From CAZFPT01 sp046541875 (GTDB lineage: Bacteria; Planctomycetota; Phycisphaerae; SM23-33), in contig JBKHCL010000069.1 of the NCBI GenBank assembly GCA_046541875.1, positions 1 to 16,531 on the forward strand: 16,531 bases of DNA, written 5' to 3'. Shown piece after piece: positions 1 through 6,666 of this stretch. The notes beneath the pieces are model-generated. The model had not been told where the DNA came from and did no database searches. It saw only the letters and a list, made by a program, of their open reading frames with translations. Made by a program: the position numbers and the translations under genes. Within the stretch, counting starts at the first letter, position 1, and each line of letters opens with the position of its first letter.

Positions 1-195
1 GGCGGGGGCGCCCAATACACCCGTCGACCTGCCGGCCCGCAGGGCGGCGGTGGCGGAGGCTACGGCGGCCCGCAGGGCGGAGGCGATTACGGCGGCCCGC
101 AGGGCGGGGGCGATTATGGCGGCCCCCAGGGCGGCGGCGACGAACCGGCCCCTCCGGATTACGGCGGTGGTGGCGAGGAAGACATCCCGTTCTAG
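1..195 (+). CDS. ssb: Single-stranded DNA-binding protein, C-terminal fragment (5' end outside window)
   Basis: This is the last 64 codons of an open frame that enters from the left edge. The OB-fold is not visible. What remains is a disordered glycine/glutamine/proline tail with repeated GGPQGGG(D/G)Y-like units, ending in the acidic tip EEDIPF before TAG. A D-x-P-F tip at the extreme C-terminus is the hallmark of bacterial SSB; in the family it docks partner proteins such as PriA, RecO, exonuclease I and DNA polymerase III chi. The neighbours rpsR, rplI and dnaB follow in the usual rpsF-ssb-rpsR-rplI-dnaB order, which supports the call. The tail of at least 60 low-complexity residues is long compared with the E. 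coli linker. Identification rests on the tip and the context, since the DNA-binding domain is off the window. Confidence 0.88.
   Translation, partial: GGGAQYTRRPAGPQGGGGGGYGGPQGGGDYGGPQGGGDYGGPQGGGDEPAPPDYGGGGEEDIPF
34..144 (+). repeat. 27-bp in-frame tandem repeat in the ssb tail
   Basis: Three consecutive 27-base units (64-90, 91-117, 118-144) encode GGPQGGGDY, GGPQGGGDY and GGPQGGGDE. A degenerate unit precedes them at about 34-63. The units differ at a few wobble positions, so the array is not freshly duplicated. Such arrays are prone to copy-number change by slippage and would alter only the length of the flexible SSB linker. Confidence 0.85.
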
Positions 196-264
196 CAACC
201 GCCCGTGGCGAGAAGCTGGAACAGACCGGACAACAACAGGCAACGATTTCACAAGGAACACCCC

Positions 265-522
265 ATGGCAAGACAGACGAACAAGCGACCGGGAAAGCGT
301 AAGCGTAAATCCCGTTTCCAGGAACAGGCCAAGTGCCGCTTCTGCCGGGACAAGGTCAAAGAGGTGGACTACAAGGACATCCCCGTGCTGACGAAGCTGA
401 CCACCCAGCAGGGCAAGATGTTCTCCCGCAAGCGTAGCGGGAACTGTGCAAGCCATCAGCGGTCCGCCAAGCGGGCGATCAAGCGTGCGAGGTTCCTGGC
501 CCTGCTGCCCTACGTGGGCTGA
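265..522 (+). CDS. rpsR: 30S ribosomal protein bS18, zinc-binding type
   Basis: 85-residue small-subunit ribosomal protein that sits on the 30S platform next to bS6. The body (DIPVLTKLTTQQGKMFSRKR then HQRSAKRAIKRARFLALLPYV) matches bS18 closely, including the conserved FLALLPY end. The N-terminus is very basic. Cysteines 24 and 27 (CRFC) plus C61 and H64 (NCASH) form the four-ligand set of the zinc-containing bS18 variant. Start: the frame is open further upstream, but the ATG at 265 gives the family-like MARQ start and has AAGGA at 253-257, seven bases away; the extra upstream residues do not resemble bS18. It lies 69 bases after ssb and 34 bases before rplI, so it is co-transcribed with them. 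Confidence 0.96.
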   Translation: MARQTNKRPGKRKRKSRFQEQAKCRFCRDKVKEVDYKDIPVLTKLTTQQGKMFSRKRSGNCASHQRSAKRAIKRARFLALLPYVG

Positions 523-556
523 GTCTCCAACCCCGCCCAACCACGAGGACACCACG

Positions 557-1117
557 ATGAAAGTGCTGCTACGCAGAAACGTCCGCAACCTCGGGCAGAT
601 CGGCGAAGTCGTCGACGTCAAACCCGGGTATGCGAGAAACTACCTGATTCCCCAGCGTCTGGCCCTTCAACCGTCCGAAGGCAACCTCAAGCGCGTCGAG
701 GCCGAGAAGGCCGCCTATCTCGAACAGCTCGCCAAGCAGCGCGAGCAGCTCGAGGCCCGCGCAAAGGTCATCGACGGCACGGAAGTTACCATCTCCGCCC
801 GCGCCAACGAGGAAGGCCATCTCTACGGATCGGTCGGGCGGGCGCAGATCACCTCTGCCCTCGCCGAGGCAGGCAAGTTCGTCGAAGAGCAGGACATTGA
901 GCTTGACGAGGCCATCCGTGAACTGGATAAATATGATGTGACGATCCGGTTCGATCAGGACGTCTCGGCGACGGTGCATGTCTGGGTCGTTCCGATCCGT
1001 GAGGAAGGGCTGGACACGCCTCCCCCGCCCATGCCCGGCGAGCCGGCCGACGAGGCCACCCTCTCCGAGGCACCGGGCGAAGCGGGACAGGCCGAGCCCG
1101 TCGGCGAAGAAGAGTAA
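557..1117 (+). CDS. rplI: 50S ribosomal protein bL9 with acidic C-terminal extension
   Basis: 186-residue large-subunit protein that binds 23S rRNA at the base of the L1 stalk. Residues 1-50 are the canonical N-domain (MKVLLRRNVRNLGQIGEVVDVKPGYARNYLIP). The connecting helix is rich in K, E and Q (about 50-75), and the C-domain follows (GSVGRAQITSAL ... YDVTIRF). The E. coli protein has 149 residues. Here about 38 extra residues (149-186) form a tail rich in proline, glutamate and alanine that ends GEEE. Start: an upstream in-frame start at 446 would lie inside rpsR in another frame; the ATG at 557 gives the conserved MKVLL start and has GAGG at 545-548, eight bases away. It is in an operon with rpsR and is followed by a strong hairpin before dnaB. 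Confidence 0.96.
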   Translation: MKVLLRRNVRNLGQIGEVVDVKPGYARNYLIPQRLALQPSEGNLKRVEAEKAAYLEQLAKQREQLEARAKVIDGTEVTISARANEEGHLYGSVGRAQITSALAEAGKFVEEQDIELDEAIRELDKYDVTIRFDQDVSATVHVWVVPIREEGLDTPPPPMPGEPADEATLSEAPGEAGQAEPVGEEE

Positions 1118-1130
1118 CACCCGAATACAC

Positions 1131-1180
1131 ACCACCCGGTAACGGGCGCCCCCGCCGGGGGGCGCCCGACCGGCTGTGGT
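1131..1180 (+). promoter_or_regulatory. Long composite hairpin between rplI and dnaB
   Basis: Three stacked helices share one axis. ACCAC (1131-1135) pairs with GTGGT (1176-1180). CCGGT (1136-1140) pairs with ACCGG (1169-1173). An 11-bp perfect stem, 1143-1153 with 1158-1168, closes on a four-base loop GCCG. Only AA (1141-1142) and CT (1174-1175) are unpaired. That is 21 base pairs in 50 bases, starting 13 bases after the rplI stop and ending 6 bases before the dnaB ribosome-binding site. No run of T follows directly, so a canonical intrinsic terminator is not clear. It could be an attenuator, an RNase processing site, or a barrier setting the L9:DnaB ratio. Confidence 0.8.
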
Positions 1181-1196
1181 TTCTCCAGGGACGGAC

Positions 1197-2591
1197 ATGG
1201 CTGGCATTGACACGCCCAATTCAGGGACGTTCACGCCCCGCGAACAGTCCGCCGACAACCGCGTCCCCCCTCACGATGTGCAGTCCGAGGCGTGCGTCCT
1301 CGGATCGATGATTCTCGACGCCACGAGCATCGACGTGATCGTGCAGATGCTCAAGGCCGAGCAGTTCTACCGCCCCGCCCACGGAATGCTGTACTCCTCT
1401 TTGGTGGAGATGCGCGACGCCCGCAAGCCCATCGACCTGGTAGCCGTCCGCGAGGAACTGGACCGCAAGAAGGTCCTCGACGACATCGGCGGGGTCGAGT
1501 ATCTCGTCGCCCTGGTCGAGGGCGTGCCCAACGCCGCCAACGCCGAGTATTACGCCACCGTCGTTCGCGACAAGGCCCTGCTGCGCAATCTCATCACGGT
1601 CGGCACGGACATCGTTCGCGAGGCGTACAACTCCCACGAAGAGCCCCGCGTTGTGGTGGACCGCGCCGAGCAGGCGATTTTCGACGTGGCCTCCGACAGT
1701 GTCGGCCAGGACGTTCACGGCGTGCGATCGCTGATCCAGCAGACCTTCGAGATACTCGAAAACCGCGACGGCGCCGTCGTCACCGGGCTGCCCACGCAAT
1801 ACGACCGCCTCAACGAGGTCACCTGCGGCTTCCAGGAAGGTGAGATGATCATCCTCGCCGCCCGCCCTTCGATGGGCAAGACCTCGCTGCTGCTGAACCT
1901 CGCCGAGTACATCGGCGCCGTCGAGCACGTGCCCATCGCGTTTTTCTCGCTGGAAATGAGCGGCCAGCAGATCGCCCAGCGTCTGCTCTGCTCCTACGCC
2001 CAGTTCGACATGCAGCGGATGCGCCGCGGAAAGATCGGCGACGAGGACTGGACCCGCCTGCACATGGTGGCCGATGAGTTGCTCGAAGCCCCCATCTACA
2101 TCGACGATTCGCCCATGCTCACCATCACCCAACTCCGCGCCAAGGCCAGGCGACTGAAGGCGGCCTACGACATCAAGTGCCTGTTCATGGACTACCTCCA
2201 GCTGATGACCTACAGCGGCCGGGCCGACAGCCGGGCCGTCCAGATCGGCGAGATCTCCCAGGGAATCAAGGCGCTGGCACGCGAACTGGAGATTCCGGTG
2301 GTCACCGCCGCCCAGCTCAACCGCGGACCGGCCGACCGTCCCAGCCACCGTCCCCGCATGAGCGATCTGCGGGAATCGGGCAGCATCGAGCAGGACGCCG
2401 ACGTGGTCATGCTCCTCCACCGCGAAGACTACTATCACCGCGGCGAACCGGACTATCAGCCCAACAACATCACCGAGTTGATCATCGCCAAGCAGCGAAA
2501 CGGACCCACCGACGTGATTCCGCTGGTGTTCCGCCCGGACTGCACGCGGTTCGAGCCGGCCGCCGCGGAGAGCTTCCACCCCGCAGGCTGA
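1197..2591 (+). CDS. dnaB: Replicative DNA helicase DnaB
   Basis: 464-residue hexameric 5'-3' helicase that unwinds DNA at the replication fork. The N-terminal collar domain begins about residue 20 (VPPHDVQSEACVLGSMILD) and carries the primase and loader contacts. The RecA-like C-domain contains Walker A ARPSMGKTS (K228), the H2 region (FFSLEMS), Walker B CLFMDYLQLM (D332), QLNRG, and the E-Q-D-A-D-V-V-M-L-L-H-R region with IIAKQRNGPTD, all typical of DnaB. No intein interrupts Walker A or the H3 region, both frequent insertion sites. Start: a GTG at 1176 would add seven residues, but it lies in the 3' arm of the preceding hairpin; the ATG at 1197 has AGGGA at 1187-1191, five bases away. It is the last gene of the ssb-rpsR-rplI-dnaB cluster. 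I see no clear terminator after it. Confidence 0.97.
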   Translation: MAGIDTPNSGTFTPREQSADNRVPPHDVQSEACVLGSMILDATSIDVIVQMLKAEQFYRPAHGMLYSSLVEMRDARKPIDLVAVREELDRKKVLDDIGGVEYLVALVEGVPNAANAEYYATVVRDKALLRNLITVGTDIVREAYNSHEEPRVVVDRAEQAIFDVASDSVGQDVHGVRSLIQQTFEILENRDGAVVTGLPTQYDRLNEVTCGFQEGEMIILAARPSMGKTSLLLNLAEYIGAVEHVPIAFFSLEMSGQQIAQRLLCSYAQFDMQRMRRGKIGDEDWTRLHMVADELLEAPIYIDDSPMLTITQLRAKARRLKAAYDIKCLFMDYLQLMTYSGRADSRAVQIGEISQGIKALARELEIPVVTAAQLNRGPADRPSHRPRMSDLRESGSIEQDADVVMLLHREDYYHRGEPDYQPNNITELIIAKQRNGPTDVIPLVFRPDCTRFEPAAAESFHPAG

Positions 2592-2803
2592 CGGATCGCG
2601 TTCGCTGCTAAAGTTGCGTCGCCGCAGGTCGATATATTCGCTGGCCGGTTGCGGCGGAACACTGTGATGCGGCGGGCAACTCTGGCGCACCTCCGTCGCT
2701 CCCGGCCGACTTATTTTCCCCTCCCCCACCCAGGCCCAACCGCTATTCAGGCCGACAGGTATTCCCCCGCCCGACCTGTGGCGACTCTCACAGCGCATAA
2801 AAA

Positions 2804-2833
2804 CGGCGCCAAGGCTGAGGCCCCTCGGCGCCG
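2804..2833. repeat. Palindromic element, copy A
   Basis: CGGCGCC (2804-2810) and GGCGCCG (2827-2833) form a perfect 7-bp stem. It encloses AAGGCTGAGG, two C and CCTC. AGG (2812-2814) can extend the stem with CCT (2823-2825) across one A-C mismatch. The enclosed core is shared with the elements at 2856-2878 and 3142-3173. Confidence 0.65.
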
Positions 2834-2855
2834 CGGAGATACCGCTTCTTTTGCA

Positions 2856-2878
2856 GCGAAGGCTGAGGCGTCCCTCGC
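2856..2878. repeat. Palindromic element, degraded copy B
   Basis: AAGGCTGAGG (2859-2868), CGTC and CCTC (2873-2876) repeat the core of copy A 48 bases later. The outer stem is reduced to GCGA (2856-2859) with TCGC (2875-2878), so this looks like a decayed copy. Confidence 0.45.
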
Positions 2879-3115
2879 CAACAGGAAGGAGAAGCGGATG
2901 CTGAGGCTGGTTGTGATATCACGGTGAGCTGCGAAACGCGAAAGACCCCTTCAACCAACTCGCCGGCCTTCCCACGTTCGCCCTCTGCCCTGATAGACGC
3001 ATATTACCATGTCTTGTTCTTCTATTTCAGTGGTTAAATCATGATTTCGATGCACTTTTCGCAAAAACGCCCAGCGAACATGTTCATACGCCATAATCTG
3101 GGTGATTTTTTGGCT

Positions 3116-3133
3116 TTTTGCGCACCCGCAAAA
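3116..3133. repeat. Short AT-rich hairpin
   Basis: TTTTGCG (3116-3122), loop CACC, CGCAAAA (3127-3133). It is a perfect 7-bp stem in the AT-rich part of the interval, nine bases before copy C. Function unknown; it could help terminate transcription entering from dnaB, but no T-tract follows on the plus strand. Confidence 0.5.
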
Positions 3134-3141
3134 TACAAAGA

Positions 3142-3173
3142 CGACGCAAAGGCGGAGGGAGACCTCTGCGTCG
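3142..3173. repeat. Palindromic element, copy C
   Basis: CGACGCA (3142-3148) and TGCGTCG (3167-3173) form a perfect 7-bp stem. It encloses AAGGCGGAGG (3149-3158), GAGA and CCTC (3163-3166). GAGG 3155-3158 can pair with CCTC across a GAGA tetraloop. The layout equals copy A (stem, AAGGCKGAGG, spacer, CCTC, stem) while the stem bases differ and remain complementary. Confidence 0.65.
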
Positions 3174-3252
3174 CCGGTTGCCGCCTTCCACGAACGCCGG
3201 CCAAGTCGGCCTGCATCCGGAGGCAGCTGCGGACTCTCGCATGCTGCATCGG

Positions 3253-3272
3253 GGAGGTCGCGTCTGACCTCC
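3253..3272. repeat. 7-bp perfect hairpin upstream of the bamA promoter
   Basis: GGAGGTC (3253-3259), loop GCGTCT, GACCTCC (3266-3272). It lies about 110 bases before the predicted -35 element of bamA. There is no T-tract, so a terminator role is uncertain. Confidence 0.5.
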
Positions 3273-3384
3273 TATGATTTCAGACGCCCCGCGGCGGGAC
3301 ATGTTCGCTCCCAACGCCGATCGATGAGGGATTTTCCATTCGGGCGGGCGAGTGGTCTTCCCGAGCGTGTGCGGCGAAACGTGA

Positions 3385-3413
3385 TTGACTTTGCCCCCTG
3401 TCGGACGTATTGT
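3385..3413 (+). promoter_or_regulatory. Sigma70-type promoter for bamA
   Basis: TTGACT (3385-3390) matches the -35 consensus at five of six positions. TATTGT (3408-3413) matches the -10 consensus at four of six. The spacer is exactly 17 bases. Transcription would start near 3420, leaving a leader of about 88 bases before the bamA ATG at 3508. Read from sequence only. It also argues against the longer bamA frame that would begin at the TTG at 3385, inside the -35 box. Confidence 0.6.
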
Positions 3414-3507
3414 CGCCGCACGACCGCGCGGCGTTTTCTGGAAGCGTGGCCGACGTCGCAGAATACCGCGAACGGGCGAACGGACACGTCCGGGGGTACG
3501 CATACTG

Positions 3508-5841
3508 ATGCAGACGCGAACGACAGGACTCCTGCTGGCAGCGACGATGCTCGCCCTGCTCACCCCGGCGGCGAGTTCGCAGGAAACCGATACGATCAGC
3601 GACATCCGGATCGAAGGAAACGAGCACTGGTCGGACCGGATCATCGCTTCACTGATCCGCGCCCGCGCCGGGCAGGAATACAACGAGCAGGTCATCAAGC
3701 AGGACCAGAAGCGCCTGCTCGACAGCGGCCGATTCGAGAGCGTCGTTGTCTCGCGGAAGGTGGGCACCGACGGGGTGGTCGTCACGATCACCGTCAAGGA
3801 GCACCCCCCGATCCGGTCGATCCGCTTCATCGGCAACCGGCAGATGCAGGCCAACGAGCTGCGCAAGGAGTTGCCCTTCGGCGTGGGCGATCCGCTGAGC
3901 AAGACGACCGCCCGCAACGGGCAGCAGGCGATCCTCAGCGTCTACCGTAACGCCGGGTATCACGCCGCCGAGGTCGTCGCCGACCCTGAAGCCCTCAAAG
4001 ACAACAAGCTGCACTTCGTCATCGACGAGGGCCAGCGTGCCTTCGTCCGCGAACTCAAGATCAAGGGCAACGACTACTTCAGTTCGTTCTGGCTTCGCCT
4101 GAAGATGGGGCAGACGGTACGATTCTGGCCGTTCGTGACCGGTGCCTACAATCCCGAGCAGGTCCAGCGCGACCTGGTGACCATCCGCAACATGTACATC
4201 GAAGAGGGGTTCCTCGACGTGGAGGTAGGCAGGCTTCCCCCGGAATTCAGCGACTCCCGCCGTCGCGTGACGCTGACCATCGTCATTCGCGAAGGTCCCC
4301 GGTTCCGCGTGAACAAGCGGCTGTTCAAGGGCAACACCGTCTTCAGCGACGACGAGCTCCGTGGCCGACTGCAGTTGGAGCGTGGTGACCATATCACCGG
4401 CGAGCGTCTTGCCGCCGACGAGGCCGCCGTCCGCGACACCTACGGCGAGGTGGGCTTCATCAACGCCCGGGTGCAGACGCGCCGGATCTACCTCGACCCC
4501 CAGGGCGACCCACCGGCCTGGGCCCAAGGGCTCGACGAGGGTAAACCCGCCCTGGTGAACCTCGAATACACCATCACCGAGCAGGACCAGTATAACGTCG
4601 GGAAGATCGAAATCCACGGCAACCGGGTCACCCAGGCCCGTGTTATCCGGCGCGAGTTGAGCTTCTACCCCGAGCAGTTGTACGACACGGTCGCGGTGCA
4701 GAAGTCCAAGCGTCGCCTGGAGGAAATGTTCATCTTCAACGAGGTGAAAATTCTCCCCACGGGCAATGAGCCCCGCGTCCGCGACGTGCTCGTGGAGGTC
4801 ACCGAAGGCTACACCGGGCGGTTCGCCATCGGGGCTGCCGTCAACTCCAACTCCGGACTGGTCGGGCAGATTTCCGTCACCGAGCGGAACTTCGATATTC
4901 TCTCCTGGCCGAGCTCCTGGAGCGACGTGGCCGAGGGAACAGCCTTCCGGGGCGGCGGACAGATGTTCAAGATTTCCGCCGAGCCCGGTGCGGAGCTGAG
5001 CCGATTCTCCGTGGAATGGCGCGAGCCGGCCCTGTTCGACAAGCCCTACGCCCTGGGCGTCGAGGCGTATCTCTACACCCGCGAGCGGTCCAACTATGAC
5101 GAATCGCGATACGGGGCCATGGTCAGTCTGGGTCATCGCTTCCCGAACCGCTGGTACGGCGAGGTCGCCGCCCGCGCCGAACAGGTGAAAATCGACAGCC
5201 TCAGCAGCTCGGCCCCGCCGGAAGCATTCGCCGACGAAGGCAGCCACTTCATGCCGGCCGTCAAGGGCTCGCTGATCCGCGACCGCACGGACAGCCGTTG
5301 GCTTCCCTCCCGCGGTGATCGGCTCATGTTCAGCTACGAGCAGATCATGGGCGACTACAACTACGGCGTGATCGACACCGACTACCGACGTTACCACACG
5401 CTGTACGTGGACGCCTTCGACCGCAAGCACATCATCGCCGGACGCGTGAACGCCGCATACATCGTGGGCGACGCGCCGATCTTCGACCGCTTCTACGGCG
5501 GCGGGATCGGGTCGGTGCGAGGCTTCCAGTATCGCGGGATCTCCCCGCGTTCGACCGGCACGGACGAACCGATCGGCGGCGACTTCCTGTTCTACGCGGG
5601 CACGGAGTATTCCTTCCCGCTGGTGGGCGAACAGCTGCGCGGGTTGGTGTTCCTGGATTCGGGGACCGTCGAGCGGGACTTCGAGTTGACGACCTACCGG
5701 ATTGCCGCCGGGTTCGGACTGCGATGGACCATCCCGTTCTTCGGGCCGGTCCCGATGAGCCTGGACTTCGCCTTCCCGCTGGCGTCCGACGAGAACGACG
5801 ACGAGCAGATCTTCAACTTCGCCGTCGGCTGGACGTTCTGA
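3508..5841 (+). CDS. bamA: Outer membrane protein assembly factor BamA
   Basis: 777-residue Omp85 protein, the core of the BAM complex that folds and inserts beta-barrel proteins in the outer membrane. Residues 1-24 are a signal peptide (basic start, hydrophobic LLLAATMLALL, then PAASS before Q25). POTRA repeats follow, seen as recurring I-x-I-x-G-N segments (ISDIRIEGNEHW, IRSIRFIGNRQM, VRELKIKGNDYF, VNKRLFKGNTVF, VGKIEIHGNRVT), consistent with five POTRA domains. The C-terminal half is the barrel, with the GGIGSVRGFQYRG signature; VRGF lies at 670-673 and is the loop-6 motif lining the lumen. The chain ends in an aromatic residue (GWTF), as barrel proteins do. Length is close to the E. coli protein (about 810). 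Start: the frame is open from 3385, but the ATG at 3508 is followed at once by a signal peptide; its ribosome-binding site is weak (GGGGG 3492-3496). skp and lpx genes follow, the usual bamA neighbourhood. Confidence 0.96.
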   Translation: MQTRTTGLLLAATMLALLTPAASSQETDTISDIRIEGNEHWSDRIIASLIRARAGQEYNEQVIKQDQKRLLDSGRFESVVVSRKVGTDGVVVTITVKEHPPIRSIRFIGNRQMQANELRKELPFGVGDPLSKTTARNGQQAILSVYRNAGYHAAEVVADPEALKDNKLHFVIDEGQRAFVRELKIKGNDYFSSFWLRLKMGQTVRFWPFVTGAYNPEQVQRDLVTIRNMYIEEGFLDVEVGRLPPEFSDSRRRVTLTIVIREGPRFRVNKRLFKGNTVFSDDELRGRLQLERGDHITGERLAADEAAVRDTYGEVGFINARVQTRRIYLDPQGDPPAWAQGLDEGKPALVNLEYTITEQDQYNVGKIEIHGNRVTQARVIRRELSFYPEQLYDTVAVQKSKRRLEEMFIFNEVKILPTGNEPRVRDVLVEVTEGYTGRFAIGAAVNSNSGLVGQISVTERNFDILSWPSSWSDVAEGTAFRGGGQMFKISAEPGAELSRFSVEWREPALFDKPYALGVEAYLYTRERSNYDESRYGAMVSLGHRFPNRWYGEVAARAEQVKIDSLSSSAPPEAFADEGSHFMPAVKGSLIRDRTDSRWLPSRGDRLMFSYEQIMGDYNYGVIDTDYRRYHTLYVDAFDRKHIIAGRVNAAYIVGDAPIFDRFYGGGIGSVRGFQYRGISPRSTGTDEPIGGDFLFYAGTEYSFPLVGEQLRGLVFLDSGTVERDFELTTYRIAAGFGLRWTIPFFGPVPMSLDFAFPLASDENDDEQIFNFAVGWTF

Positions 5842-5881
5842 GACATTCTGGGGGTTGGCCCTGATCACCCCGCGAAACTCA

Positions 5882-5911
5882 TTGAAGCCATTCGCGCCGC
5901 GCTGGTACACT
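5882..5911 (+). promoter_or_regulatory. Possible promoter for skp-lpx genes
   Basis: TTGAAG (5882-5887) and TACACT (5906-5911), each four of six consensus matches, separated by 18 bases. They lie in the 177-base gap between bamA and skp. If used, transcription starts near 5918, at the foot of the hairpin at 5920-5951. Moderate match only; read-through from bamA is equally possible. Confidence 0.4.
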
Positions 5912-5919
5912 ACGCCCCG

Positions 5920-5951
5920 CGGCGAGCCCCGCACCGGAGTGGGGGTCGCCG
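5920..5951 (+). promoter_or_regulatory. Hairpin in the skp 5' leader
   Basis: CGGCGA (5920-5925) pairs with TCGCCG (5946-5951). After one G-G mismatch, CCCC (5927-5930) pairs with GGGG (5941-5944). The loop may close two further pairs. It starts where the predicted transcript begins, a position typical of 5' stabilising stems. No T-tract follows, so it is unlikely to terminate bamA transcription by itself. Confidence 0.5.
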
Positions 5952-6018
5952 GCAGACATTCGAACCATGGACGGGCAAGACACGAATCGCCCCCGACGCC
6001 CCGAGAGGATCCGAGATC

Positions 6019-6624
6019 ATGAAGAAGTACACCGCATTCACACTGGTTGCCGCTGCCCTGTTGCTGGGAGGACTCGTTCTGAACGATTCGCTCGCTCAGC
6101 CCCGCGCCTCCAAACCCTCCGCACGCCGCATCGCGGTATGCAACGTTTTCACGATCTACCAGAACTACCAGAAGGCCAAGGACAACCTCGCAAGGCTTAA
6201 CGAGCAGAAGAAGACCATCCAGACCGAGGTCCAGACCCGCATGAAGAAGGCCCAGGAGATCGCCGACACGCTCAAGAGCGGGATGATCAAAAAGGGCTCG
6301 AAGGCATACGAGCAGCAGGTTCAGGAGATGATGCGCATCCAGATGGAGACCCAGGCATGGGAAAAGCTCCAGACGCAGCTGGCGATGCGACGTCACCAGA
6401 CGATGACGCGCAAGATGGACGACGAGATCATGGCCGCCGTCAGCAAGGTTGCCGGCGAGTACGGCATGGACGTGGTGATGACGCCGGACGCCACCGCCGA
6501 CGAGGAAGAAGCCGACGTCCTGGAGCGCATCGGTCGGCGGACCATCCTGTACTGGTCGGACCGCGTGGACATGACCGACGCCGTCCTCAAACGACTCAAC
6601 GACGCCTACAAGAACAGCAAGTAA
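6019..6624 (+). CDS. skp: Periplasmic chaperone of the Skp/OmpH family
   Basis: 201-residue secreted protein of the OmpH/Skp family, which holds unfolded outer-membrane proteins in the periplasm for delivery to BamA. It has a signal peptide at residues 1-26 (MKKY, hydrophobic VAAALLLGGLVL, SLA before Q27). The mature N-terminal strand IAVCNVFTIYQNYQKAK resembles the family's I-a-v-v-d ... i-f/l start. A long charged alpha-helical coiled-coil section follows (about 45-140, rich in K, E, Q and R), then a small C-terminal segment (MDVVMTPD ... ILYWSDRVDMTDAVLKRLN) typical of the trimerisation body. Start ATG 6019 is preceded by AGAGGA (6004-6009), nine bases away. It is longer than E. coli Skp (161). 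Position directly after bamA and before lpxD is the common arrangement. Sequence conservation in this family is low, so the call rests on architecture plus context. Confidence 0.88.
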   Translation: MKKYTAFTLVAAALLLGGLVLNDSLAQPRASKPSARRIAVCNVFTIYQNYQKAKDNLARLNEQKKTIQTEVQTRMKKAQEIADTLKSGMIKKGSKAYEQQVQEMMRIQMETQAWEKLQTQLAMRRHQTMTRKMDDEIMAAVSKVAGEYGMDVVMTPDATADEEEADVLERIGRRTILYWSDRVDMTDAVLKRLNDAYKNSK

Positions 6625-6666
6625 CCGCCCCGCCGGGCAACCGGTTCGGACCCGGAGGAGTCACGG

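Larger units (their letters stand above)
2592..3384. other. Gene-free interval with multiple hairpins
   Basis: No frame here has both a ribosome-binding site and a recognisable product. About 3000-3140 is visibly more AT-rich than the flanks (TTTTTT and AAAAA runs). The interval contains a 6-bp stem (ACAGGT 2755-2760 with ACCTGT 2774-2779), three hairpins or hairpin relics sharing an AAGGC(T/G)GAGG core (annotated separately), a 7-bp stem TTTTGCG/CGCAAAA at 3116-3133, and a 7-bp stem GGAGGTC/GACCTCC at 3253-3272. The hairpin density would fit a non-coding RNA, a long leader, or a graveyard of short palindromic repeats. I recognise no known RNA family. Confidence 0.6.

Noticed and set aside
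1221..2798. 525-codon minus-strand frame opposite dnaB
   Set aside because: Antisense shadow of dnaB with biased composition and no family resemblance.
2649..2927. 92-codon plus-strand frame in the gene-free interval
   Set aside because: No ribosome-binding site, no recognisable domain, and it runs through two palindromic elements (the repeated KAEA motif comes from those repeats).
3041..3277. 78-codon plus-strand frame
   Set aside because: No Shine-Dalgarno, third-position GC is not raised as in neighbouring genes, and it covers several hairpins. Five cysteines are notable but not enough to support a gene.
3385..3507. Longer bamA frame beginning at 3385
   Set aside because: The extra 41 residues are arginine-rich, precede a perfect signal peptide, and the TTG lies in the predicted -35 box.
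3649..6396. Long open frame on the minus strand opposite bamA and skp
   Set aside because: It is a shadow of high-GC coding sequence on the plus strand. The translation is low-complexity H/V/L/D/G-rich with no recognisable domain, and bamA/skp are certain.
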